A stretch of 32,547 bases of DNA from JAHEEM01 sp036396795 (GTDB lineage Bacteria; Pseudomonadota; Gammaproteobacteria; Steroidobacterales; Rariloculaceae): NCBI GenBank assembly GCA_036396795.1, contig DASWKF010000003.1, forward strand, positions 1-32,547. Reading direction: 5' to 3'. A model generated the notes under the pieces. It worked only from the letters and a program-made list of their open reading frames with translations, had not been told where the DNA came from and did not search any database. Positions 22,297 to 29,337 of this stretch are shown in pieces (positions within the stretch are counted from its first letter, which is position 1; every line of letters starts with the position of its first letter). A program made the position numbers and the translations under genes.

Positions 22297-25197
22297 CTAG
22301 TTCGCGCCCCAATCTCTCGTAAACTCCAATCCCCACCACGCGGGGCGGTGGTGCCAGTAGTTGTAGACCCCATGTTGGCTATCGCAGGTCCCCAGCACCG
22401 CCTCGTCGGTGATGTTGTGGCCGAAGAGCGAGGCACGCCAGTCGCCAGAGGCCGGCACATAAGTGATTCGGGTATCGACTTTCGTATACGCATCCTGAGT
22501 GCAGAAAGGGCTCGATGGCGCGCCTACGACGTTGGCCTGATAGTCGTAGCTGTCTTGTGTGTATAGTTGGATCCTTGGCGTGATGCTGGCGCCGTTCGCC
22601 AGCGTGAACTCATGCCCCGCACCGACGGTCAGCGTCCACTGAGGAATCCGGTTCTGCAGCGTGGTATTGCTCTGATCGACGATAGTCCCCGGATTTATCG
22701 GGTCGGGGTACTGATACGACGAGTACTCACTATCGAGTATGCCTAGTGCCGCGGATACGGTGCCGCCGTCCCATGGGCTTGCACGCAACTCCAGCTCGAT
22801 TCCCGAAATTCGCGCCGAGGCGACGTTGGTCCGGATATCCAGTGGAGACCCCTCATCCGGGCCGAATACGCCGCCCTCGTTTGGGACCTCGATGTTCTCC
22901 TGCTTATCCGTGTAATCCATCAAGAATGCGTCTGCCGCAAGCTGCAAGTGGCTGTCAAAGAAGGTCCCCTTGAAGCCCATCTCATAGTTCGCGACGCGCT
23001 CCGGCCCAAAAGCGGCGAAGCCGCTTTCCGCCAGCTCCGGCAGGTTCGAGTTGATCTCGGTGTTGAAACCGCCGGAAAGGAACCCCTCAGAGTACAAGAC
23101 ATAGACGATGCCGCTGTCCAGCACGCCATTCCCTTCGAGCTTGCGCGTAAGGCTGATCATCGACGTAGTCTCCGACCAGGAATCCGCGAACTCGTTGTGG
23201 AATCCGTTGATTAGCGCGGACTCGAAACTCGGAGCATAGGTGAAGCTACAGTGCAAATCGGGTGTGGCGGTTACATCACCCAGAGAACGCTGCTGCGGAT
23301 CGTCAACAGAGACGCATCCTTCAATCTCGTTCTCAAAATTCCAGTACTCTCTGTCGTCCCGTGTCCAGCGCGTGCCTAGGTCGAGAAGCCAGTCGTCATT
23401 CAGCGCGTGAGTAAGGTGACCGAATACACCTAGGGACTCGTTCTCTCCGCGTACCTGAAGGATGAAAGGCTGTGGACCTCCGAGCAGGGGAGCGACCACC
23501 AGGCCGGACTTGGCATCGTTGCAATCCACGCCTGTCGTAATGTCACCGGTGGCCGGATTGGGCAGCACGCCGCCGTCCGGCGCAGCGACCGTCGGGTTGA
23601 CCGGATCCAGATCGCCGGCGCCGCTCCCTATAAAGCGCTGACGGCATTTTCCGTCACCGATCTTGTGCAACTCCCAGAAATAATTGATGCCTGCCGTGAA
23701 ACTCAGCCGATCACTGACCTGTCCCTTGAATAGCGCCTCCCAGCCTCGCGTCGTAGAGGGCTGACCGCAGTAGTCGTCGTTGCAGCCTTCTACACCCCGG
23801 GGGTGGCCCATCTCGCCGACTGGGTAGAAGCTGTGATCGCGGTCCAAGTAGTAGCTAAAGTCCGTATCCTGCCACGACATCTGCAACTTGAACGTCGCTT
23901 CGTCCAGCTCGCCGAGCGCCCCATTCGAATTCCATTGGGCCGTGGCAAAGACGGAGTCCACTTCCAATGTCGAGAACGTGACATGATCCGAGGACGTGAC
24001 GAACAATCCCGCCGCGCTGTCAATGGCGCAGGCCGTCCGAAGGTCGGCCTCATACCCATCGTAGATCCCGTTTAGATGACCGATGTCTCCACCCCAACGA
24101 GGAGCGCTGCCATCCTGCGGGTTGCACTGGTAAGCGCGATTCTGATCGTCGCGCCTCTGGCGATTCGCCGAGAAATCGAGCGTCCAGCTCTCACCGAGCT
24201 CGAATCGCAAGGCGCCGTTGAAAGCTTGTAGGTCGGTTGCGCCGGCGTCGATATTGAGATGGTGGTTGAAGTAGTACCCGTCCATCTTCTCGCTGGAGAA
24301 GGCCACTCGCCCGAATATGTGATCGCTGATCGGATGATTGACTATGCCACGCATGTCTTGTTGGCCGTGGTCGGCCACGCGCACAGTTACGCTTGCATCG
24401 AACTCGGGGCCCGGCTTGGCCGTGACGATGTTCACCAGACCACCCGTCACGTTCTTGCCGAACAGGGTGCCTTGCGGCCCGCGCAGCACCTCGACGCGTT
24501 CGATATCGAGCGTGCTCATGAAGCCGTTCTGCCGCGCCGGCATGTAGTGGCCATCGAGGTACATGGCACTTCCGTAAATGATCGCCGGCTCCGGCGAGCC
24601 ACCGCCGATGCCTCTGATGATGACTGACCCCAAGTTCGAGCGGCCCGTTACCATCAACGTGACGTTAGGTACGAAGTTGGTGATGTCTTCGATCGAATAG
24701 ATTCCGCCAACTTCCATCTGCGCCGCGGTAATGGCCTGAATGGATAGCGGCAGCTCGAGCAGGCTCTCTTCGCGGCGCCGCGCAGTGATCACGATTTCCT
24801 CCAACATAGCCGGCTCGGAGAGCTCGGCCCGCGCGATCGAAGCGCTGCGAGGCTGTGTTGCCACAACGGGTCGGTTCTGTTCCAGTGGTGGCTCGCTGAT
24901 CTGCACTGTCAGCTGGCCTGTACCGTTCACTGTCGCAGTCAGTCCGGTCCCATCTAGTAGCACCTTCAAACCGTCTTCCACGGTATATTCGCCGACCAAG
25001 CGATTCGCCGTCCGAAGGCTGACCTCGTCGAACGGAAATAAGATGGGGATCTCTGCTTGCCGCGCGAACGCCGTGAGAGCCGCATCGGCCCTCTGGCTGG
25101 GAATATCGAAGCGCACGAAACCGTCCGCCAGCGCGCTACTCGAAATCAACAGCGCGACGGCTAAAGCTTGTACCTCCAACCACCGAGGCGATTTCAT
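22297..25197 (-). CDS. TonB-dependent transducer/receptor 2 with STN signalling domain
   Basis: A 966-residue receptor. A signal peptide (VQALAVALLISSSALAD) is followed by a secretin/TonB short N-terminal domain (residues 26-105; RFDIPSQRADAALTAFARQAEIPILF, then LVGEYTVEDGLKVLLDGTGL), which in FecA-type transducers contacts FecR. After a linker come EEIVITARRREESLLELP (TonB-box region) and the plug (GPQGTLFGKNVTGGLVNIVT), then a barrel ending EFTRDWGAN. Its plug and barrel are closely related to receptor 1. Receptor 1 lacks the STN domain, so only this one should signal through FecR at 25273. ATG 25197 lies only about 14 bases from a predicted -10 element, so a very short leader or a later start is possible. 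Confidence 0.96.
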   Translation of the reverse strand: MKSPRWLEVQALAVALLISSSALADGFVRFDIPSQRADAALTAFARQAEIPILFPFDEVSLRTANRLVGEYTVEDGLKVLLDGTGLTATVNGTGQLTVQISEPPLEQNRPVVATQPRSASIARAELSEPAMLEEIVITARRREESLLELPLSIQAITAAQMEVGGIYSIEDITNFVPNVTLMVTGRSNLGSVIIRGIGGGSPEPAIIYGSAMYLDGHYMPARQNGFMSTLDIERVEVLRGPQGTLFGKNVTGGLVNIVTAKPGPEFDASVTVRVADHGQQDMRGIVNHPISDHIFGRVAFSSEKMDGYYFNHHLNIDAGATDLQAFNGALRFELGESWTLDFSANRQRRDDQNRAYQCNPQDGSAPRWGGDIGHLNGIYDGYEADLRTACAIDSAAGLFVTSSDHVTFSTLEVDSVFATAQWNSNGALGELDEATFKLQMSWQDTDFSYYLDRDHSFYPVGEMGHPRGVEGCNDDYCGQPSTTRGWEALFKGQVSDRLSFTAGINYFWELHKIGDGKCRQRFIGSGAGDLDPVNPTVAAPDGGVLPNPATGDITTGVDCNDAKSGLVVAPLLGGPQPFILQVRGENESLGVFGHLTHALNDDWLLDLGTRWTRDDREYWNFENEIEGCVSVDDPQQRSLGDVTATPDLHCSFTYAPSFESALINGFHNEFADSWSETTSMISLTRKLEGNGVLDSGIVYVLYSEGFLSGGFNTEINSNLPELAESGFAAFGPERVANYEMGFKGTFFDSHLQLAADAFLMDYTDKQENIEVPNEGGVFGPDEGSPLDIRTNVASARISGIELELRASPWDGGTVSAALGILDSEYSSYQYPDPINPGTIVDQSNTTLQNRIPQWTLTVGAGHEFTLANGASITPRIQLYTQDSYDYQANVVGAPSSPFCTQDAYTKVDTRITYVPASGDWRASLFGHNITDEAVLGTCDSQHGVYNYWHHRPAWWGLEFTRDWGAN

Positions 25198-25211
25198 GGC
25201 GTCGTACTAGG

Positions 25212-25234
25212 AGACAGCTCAACGCTGCAAATCC
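25212..25234 (-). promoter_or_regulatory. Predicted ECF-sigma promoter of TonB receptor 2
   Basis: Minus-strand GGATTT, 13-base spacer, GTCT, within CATAGCGGATTTG ... GAGCTGTCTCC. It lies directly ahead of receptor 2 and after the FecR gene, so the receptor can be induced apart from fecI/fecR, as in other cell-surface signalling systems. The gap to the start codon is only about 14 bases. Confidence 0.6.
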
Positions 25235-25272
25235 GCTATGCAGAAAAGCATCGCGCTTCCCAAGCTGGGAGA

Positions 25273-26313
25273 CTATTCGCGTCCGAGCAGAATACGCTCG
25301 TTCGAGCGCTGCGCGGTGATCTGGAAGTTCTCGCGCAAGGCGACCAATAGAGCGTCGACATCACCGGCTGCGAAGTAGCCGCCGACCCTGATGTTCCGCA
25401 GTCCCGGGTCGGTCAAGACGAAATCCACAGTTGTGTAGCGCCCAACCTCCTGCAGAACGGCCTCAAGAGGTTCTCCCTCAAAGATCAACATGCCGTGTTG
25501 CCACGCCAAATGCACATCCATAGCGGCGGGATCGAGCCTGCGCACTGCGCTCATGCCCTCATCGACGATCGCGATTTCCCCTGCATTGACTGTTCTCTCG
25601 ATGTTCCTCAAGTTGAGGTCGTTGGTTGCGTAATCGGACCCTAATACTGGCGGTGCCACCATGACTCGAACCGCGCCTTCAACGACAGTCACTTCCACGT
25701 CACTATGCAACCCCAATCGGACGTTGAACACGGTTCCTACCGCTCGGACCACACGGTTTCCGGCGTGGACGCTGAACGGTCGCGTGGGATCGCTCACCAC
25801 GTCGAAGTGTGCCTCGCCCCGACGCAGGTAAACGAGCCGCTCGGCTGCAGAGTACTCGACGTCGATCAAGGTGTTCGTGTTCAGGATCACCACCGTACCG
25901 TCGTCGAGACGTACCGAGGACTGATCTCCGACGGCGGTCTCATAGCTGTGCTGCGTCGCAGCGGCTACGGGTGCGGAATCGGGGTCTGGTCCCACTTGCG
26001 TCGAGGCCAGCCAGCCAACGAGCGCGAGCACCGCGAGGCCGGCGGCAGCCGCCAGGAGGGCACGATAGCGGTAGCCGTGCTGTGGCCTATAATGCTCGAG
26101 TGGGAAGAGCTCTGACAACTCGGACAGCACGTCCATCTCGTCCCAGAGCCGGCCAAGCGCGAGCAATGTCCGCAGGTGGCCCGGATCCTCGGCAAGCCAG
26201 GCCTGCAACGCATCGCGGTCCTGAGACGACAATCCTGCATCGATTCGGGCCAGCCAAAAGCATGCCTGCTCCCGACTCTTGCGCCGACTCGGGAAGTAAA
26301 CCAAATTGGTCAT
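25273..26313 (-). CDS. FecR-type anti-sigma factor / signal transducer
   Basis: A 346-residue inner-membrane protein. Residues 10-60 are the FecR N-terminal cytosolic domain (ACFWLARIDAGLSSQDRDALQAWLAEDPGH), followed by one membrane helix (LLAAAAGLAVLALVGWLAS, about 85-105). The periplasmic FecR domain starts at about 125 (GDQSSVRLDDGTVVILNTNTLIDVEYSAAERLVYLRRGEAHFDV, PFSVHAGNRVVRAVGTVFNVR). The C-terminus has a secretin-type repeat (FEGEPLEAVLQEVGRYTTVDF) that can contact the STN domain of receptor 2. The ATG overlaps the stop of the sigma-factor gene by four bases, so both are translated together. FecR proteins hold back or activate their ECF sigma factor according to receptor occupancy. 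Confidence 0.95.
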   Translation of the reverse strand: MTNLVYFPSRRKSREQACFWLARIDAGLSSQDRDALQAWLAEDPGHLRTLLALGRLWDEMDVLSELSELFPLEHYRPQHGYRYRALLAAAAGLAVLALVGWLASTQVGPDPDSAPVAAATQHSYETAVGDQSSVRLDDGTVVILNTNTLIDVEYSAAERLVYLRRGEAHFDVVSDPTRPFSVHAGNRVVRAVGTVFNVRLGLHSDVEVTVVEGAVRVMVAPPVLGSDYATNDLNLRNIERTVNAGEIAIVDEGMSAVRRLDPAAMDVHLAWQHGMLIFEGEPLEAVLQEVGRYTTVDFVLTDPGLRNIRVGGYFAAGDVDALLVALRENFQITAQRSNERILLGRE

Positions 26314-26900
26314 GAAGCACTCTTCGCCTTCGTTTTGATCTTGCGATCATGAGCCTGACGGTCTATAGGGCAACCCATTGCCTCCATGTAGTCGCTGCAC
26401 ATGAGCAGGCCCTTAGCTATGTGCTTTTCCACGGTGCTCTCCCTGATCCCGAGGTGGGCGGCGATTTCCTTCTGGCTCAACCCATACATCTTCTTCAGGA
26501 TGAAAGCACGTCGGCACTGCACGGGCAACCTGCGCACAGCTCGGCAGAAGAGCACGAATCTCTCCCTCGATTCGAAATGCGACTCGAGTGTGTCGGTTGC
26601 TAGGTAGACATCTGGCGCGGACAAATCCTCTAAGTATTGGGTCAATCTATTGTCGGCTTTCTTGACATGGTTCAGGGCGAGATTGCGCGCTGTTCTGAGC
26701 ATGAAGGAGCGTGGCTGGCGGATAGTTTGTTTCCGCGCCGCCTCGTACGAGCGAATAAAGGTCTCTTGAACGATATCCTCGATGTCGTGCGGTCTGACAA
26801 TGCGGCTGACCAAGCGACCGATCAGCCCTCGACACTCGAGGAACGCGCGCACCAGAGCCTCACGCTCGCTGGTCTCCACGGCCTTGTTGCTCGCCGCCAT
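26310..26900 (-). CDS. FecI-like ECF RNA polymerase sigma factor
   Basis: A 196-residue sigma-70 family factor with only regions 2 and 4. Region 2 is seen in LIGRLVSRIVRPHDIEDIVQETFIRSYEA with PRSFMLRTARNLALNHVKKA; region 4 in LPVQCRRAFILKKMYGLSQKEIAAHLGIRESTVEKHIAKGL, which contains the helix-turn-helix for the -35 element. ATG 26900 is preceded by AGGGGGA, while a longer start at 26948 is not. It is followed in the same operon by FecR. It is the likely reader of the GGATTT-N13-GTCT elements in this window. No convincing copy of that element is seen before its own start, so its own promoter differs. A copy of the element lies inside the gene at 26606-26628. Confidence 0.95.
   Translation of the reverse strand: MAASNKAVETSEREALVRAFLECRGLIGRLVSRIVRPHDIEDIVQETFIRSYEAARKQTIRQPRSFMLRTARNLALNHVKKADNRLTQYLEDLSAPDVYLATDTLESHFESRERFVLFCRAVRRLPVQCRRAFILKKMYGLSQKEIAAHLGIRESTVEKHIAKGLLMCSDYMEAMGCPIDRQAHDRKIKTKAKSAS
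26606..26628 (-). promoter_or_regulatory. Sequence inside the sigma-factor gene that matches the ECF element
   Basis: Minus-strand GGATTT, 13-base spacer, GTCT, almost identical over 26 bases to the element at 27059-27081 (shared GGATTTGTCCGC and GATGTCTA). In the gene it encodes residues around EDLSAPDVY. It would start transcription about 290 bases before fecR. It could be chance, a feedback promoter for fecR, or a decoy site. Confidence 0.35.
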
Positions 26901-27058
26901 CGTTCCCCCTAACTCTGGCGCACTGGCTAGCCATGAGCATACGCTCATAGCTCGAGATATTTCAATCTTGTCTCACTCAACAACATTCCCCGGTACGAGT
27001 CATCTCGTTCCTGCAAAACCGAGACATCTGAGTATTAGGGCCGATTGGAGGAGGTGGC

Positions 27059-27081
27059 GGATTTGTCCGCCTGGGATGTCT
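27059..27081 (+). promoter_or_regulatory. Predicted ECF-sigma promoter of the DUF6152 fusion gene
   Basis: Plus-strand GGATTT, 13-base spacer, GTCT, with GTGGCGGATTTGTCCGC ahead of GATGTCTAGT. The predicted transcript start lies about 27088 and the chosen start codon at 27116 then has a leader of about 28 bases with AGGGAGA. ATG 27092 would be at the transcript's first bases. Confidence 0.6.
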
Positions 27082-27115
27082 AGTAAACACTATGTACCGG
27101 AAAGGTAGGGAGATC

Positions 27116-28162
27116 GTGTCCAGAATCCTGATCCCGATAGCCGTGGCCTTTTTCGCTCCAGTGGCGCCGGTAGCCGCGCATCATAGTGAAGCCGCGCTTG
27201 ACATGGAATCGGTCCTAGCACTCGAAGGCACGGTGACCGAGTTCCAGTGGCGTAACCCACACGTCTATTTCGGTGTCGAGACGGTGAGCGAGAACGGCGA
27301 GCCGCTCACCTGGACCGTCCAAACGTCTTCGACGATCTCGTTAATGCGCAGGGGCTGGACCCGAGATACGCTTGCGGTAGGCGACCACGTCACCGTTACC
27401 GCGAATCCTGCGCGCGACGGCCGGCCATACGCCGTGCTCGACGAGCTCTTGGAAGTCAACGGCACCGGTGGCAGGACCGCTCTCGATCACGGTTCCACGG
27501 ACGCTCCGACGGAGCAGGCCACCGTCATTCAGCGCGCGACGACGATCGAAGGGCGCTGGCTCACCGATACGACCAGGCTCGGGGATTTCCCGGGTGGGCT
27601 CGATGAGTTGACGAGCGAGCTGCTGGTGCTGACCGACGCGGCGCGCGCCGCGCAGGCTGCTTACGATGAAGGCTCCGCGGACAACCCCGAGCTCCGTTGC
27701 ATCGGTCGCCCGACGCCGGCAATGCTCGTTTACCCGAACTATCCGCTGGAGATCGAATTCAACGAAGCGGACGACATCATCCATATCCGCGGCCAGTACA
27801 TGGACCAGGAGCGCGTTGTCTATATGGATGGTCGGGCCCATCCGCCTGAGCTAGAGCGTTTTCATGAGGGCCATTCGACGGGCACTTGGGATGGCGACGT
27901 ATTGGTCGTCGACACGACGAACTTCGCGGAGCACCCGTCCCCGTATCAAAATGGCATACCGTCCGGCGTGGAAAAACACATCGTGGAACGTTTCGCGCCG
28001 GCGGACGACGGTACCAGGCTCGTCGTCGGGTTCGTCCTCGAGGATCCCGAGTATCTGGCCGAACCTTTCAGATACAGGCGCGAGTTTGTTTACTCGCCCG
28101 CAGCCGATATGTCGCCGTTCAACTGCGACCCGGAGGCGACTCGGCGTTTCGTGCCCGATTGA
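27116..28162 (+). CDS. Secreted fusion: DUF6152 domain plus GIW-type domain (paralogue of the one at 9167)
   Basis: A 348-residue protein. GTG 27116 is chosen over ATG 27092 because AGGGAGA precedes it and it fits the promoter. The signal peptide (ILIPIAVAFFAPVAPVAA) precedes HHSEAALDMES. The first domain has WRNPHVYFGVET and the second PTPAMLVYPNYPLEIEF, MDGRAHPPE, STGTWDGDVLVVDTTNF and KHIVERFAP. The order is the same as in the protein at 9167, but the GIW motif is changed to IEGRW and GRWEGD to GTWDGD. It stands divergent from fecI and convergent with the gene at 28182, and is thus in the middle of the presumed regulon, while its sister at 9167 has no ECF-like promoter. Confidence 0.85.
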   Translation: MSRILIPIAVAFFAPVAPVAAHHSEAALDMESVLALEGTVTEFQWRNPHVYFGVETVSENGEPLTWTVQTSSTISLMRRGWTRDTLAVGDHVTVTANPARDGRPYAVLDELLEVNGTGGRTALDHGSTDAPTEQATVIQRATTIEGRWLTDTTRLGDFPGGLDELTSELLVLTDAARAAQAAYDEGSADNPELRCIGRPTPAMLVYPNYPLEIEFNEADDIIHIRGQYMDQERVVYMDGRAHPPELERFHEGHSTGTWDGDVLVVDTTNFAEHPSPYQNGIPSGVEKHIVERFAPADDGTRLVVGFVLEDPEYLAEPFRYRREFVYSPAADMSPFNCDPEATRRFVPD

Positions 28163-28181
28163 CTAGCGGCGTCGCTGACGT

Positions 28182-28853
28182 CTATTCGACCACCATCCGA
28201 GTCATGCCGTCGACGGGATCGTCGAGCGGTCTGGCTTGTGCTTCGATTCTCTGACCGTTCGGGTCCGTGGTATAGCGAACGCGCCGGCCGTTCTCATCGA
28301 GGAACTGAAGGGACGTCCTAAAGAGCTCCGGCGCCGGGAAACCCTTAGGAACCGTTGCATTCAGCACGTACAGCCGGCTGTCGTTCAGAAATATTCCGAC
28401 GAAGCTCCGCGACTCGTCCGGGTTGGTAATCTGTAGTTGGTGACCTTCAACCTTGTTGATGTCAGCCCAGCCATCGTAGGTTATCTCGCCTTCCTGTTCT
28501 CGCCATCTCTGAGCCTCGTAGGCAACCGAAGCTCGAACGTCCATGACCCAAAAGCGCTCGCCAGAGCTTGCGTCAGTCTGGTCCGGCCGTTCTTCGTGTC
28601 TTCGTTCGGCTTCCGTGTAGTCGACTGCGATCATACTGAAGAGACCGCGACTGTTCCGAACAGAATACTCACGGGCTGGAAATACAACATCGTGTGCCGA
28701 TACATACGTCGTTTCTCGAACGGTTGGCGCGTCAGGGAACAGAACGATGAAACGATCAGTTAGATGCACGTATTCAACCCACTCCTGCGCGAACGTTGGT
28801 GTCACCAGGGTCGTCAAGACAGCAACGATCATGAGGCGGCAGTTGGCATGCAT
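28182..28853 (-). CDS. Secreted protein of unknown function, paralogue of the one at 14164
   Basis: A 223-residue protein, from ATG 28853 with AGGAG upstream; a longer frame to 28967 would lie over the upstream gene. The signal peptide is LMIVAVLTTLVTPTFAQ; the mature part is EWVEYVHLTDRFIVLFPDAPTVRET, then PAREYSVRN, MIAVDYTEAERRHEERPDQTDASS and SRSFVGIFLNDSRLYVLNATVP. Each block has a partner in the product of 14164-14883. Both copies belong to transcription units headed by a predicted ECF promoter (one with receptor 1, one with DUF6152). It follows the DUF6152 gene closely. No enzyme motif is seen. Confidence 0.82.
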   Translation of the reverse strand: MHANCRLMIVAVLTTLVTPTFAQEWVEYVHLTDRFIVLFPDAPTVRETTYVSAHDVVFPAREYSVRNSRGLFSMIAVDYTEAERRHEERPDQTDASSGERFWVMDVRASVAYEAQRWREQEGEITYDGWADINKVEGHQLQITNPDESRSFVGIFLNDSRLYVLNATVPKGFPAPELFRTSLQFLDENGRRVRYTTDPNGQRIEAQARPLDDPVDGMTRMVVE

Positions 28854-28882
28854 TGCATTTCTCCTATGGGCGCCGGGCGGAG

Positions 28883-29251
28883 CTAGTCCCAATGTCTTTC
28901 GACGCCATCCGGTCCAGTCATATAGCCGAGAAGACATCCGTTCGAACCGTCTCTCAGCTGATGGCACCGTGCTGTAACCGTGTCGCCAACCTGGAGCAGA
29001 TTTCGGTCGACACCGTTTCTCTGTAAACCACCCGGTCCGGTTGCTTCAAGCGCCCACAGGTCTGTAGCGCCATCCGTCCCTTCGACCTCAATGTAGACAA
29101 ACGCGTGGGGATTCACCCAATGAATCTCGACCACCGTGCCCTCGACGGTTACGTATTCCGACATGTTGTAGTTCGTATGGGAATGATGAGCCCGCACCGG
29201 CATAACTAGGAGTATGAAGACAACGGCAAGAGCCCAGGATTTCAATTGCAT
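28883..29251 (-). CDS. DUF6152 family secreted protein
   Basis: A 122-residue protein from ATG 29251 (GGGGGTGGAAG just upstream); an in-frame extension to 29308 would run into the promoter. The signal peptide is QLKSWALAVVFILLVMPVRA, before HHSHTNYNMSEY. The conserved part is VEGTVVEIHWVNPHAFVYIEVEG and TDLWALEATGPGGLQRNGV. It has two cysteines (TARCHQL and GCLLGY) that the protein at 7372 lacks. It precedes the paralogous unknown gene at 28182 with 29 bases between them, and they likely share the promoter at 29291-29313. Its role is unknown; a metal site is suggested by the His-rich mature N-terminus. Confidence 0.85.
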   Translation of the reverse strand: MQLKSWALAVVFILLVMPVRAHHSHTNYNMSEYVTVEGTVVEIHWVNPHAFVYIEVEGTDGATDLWALEATGPGGLQRNGVDRNLLQVGDTVTARCHQLRDGSNGCLLGYMTGPDGVERHWD

Positions 29252-29290
29252 CTTCCACCCCCGTGTAGACTGTCTATCCTTGCGAAAAGT

Positions 29291-29313
29291 AGACAACTCG
29301 TAGAGCAAAATCC
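29291..29313 (-). promoter_or_regulatory. Predicted ECF-sigma promoter of the 29251-28182 operon
   Basis: Minus-strand GGATTT, 13-base spacer, GTCT, within CGTAGCGGATTTTG ... GAGTTGTCTACT. It ends 39 bases before ATG 29251, which is a normal promoter distance, and lies between the lipoprotein gene end and this gene. Confidence 0.65.
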
Positions 29314-29337
29314 GCTACGCGGAGCTTGACCGCGTCG

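Noticed and set aside
26940..27040. A GATGTCTCGG sequence on the minus strand upstream of the sigma gene as an autoregulatory ECF promoter
   Set aside because: The -10-like part is there, but no GGATTT is found 13-14 bases upstream.
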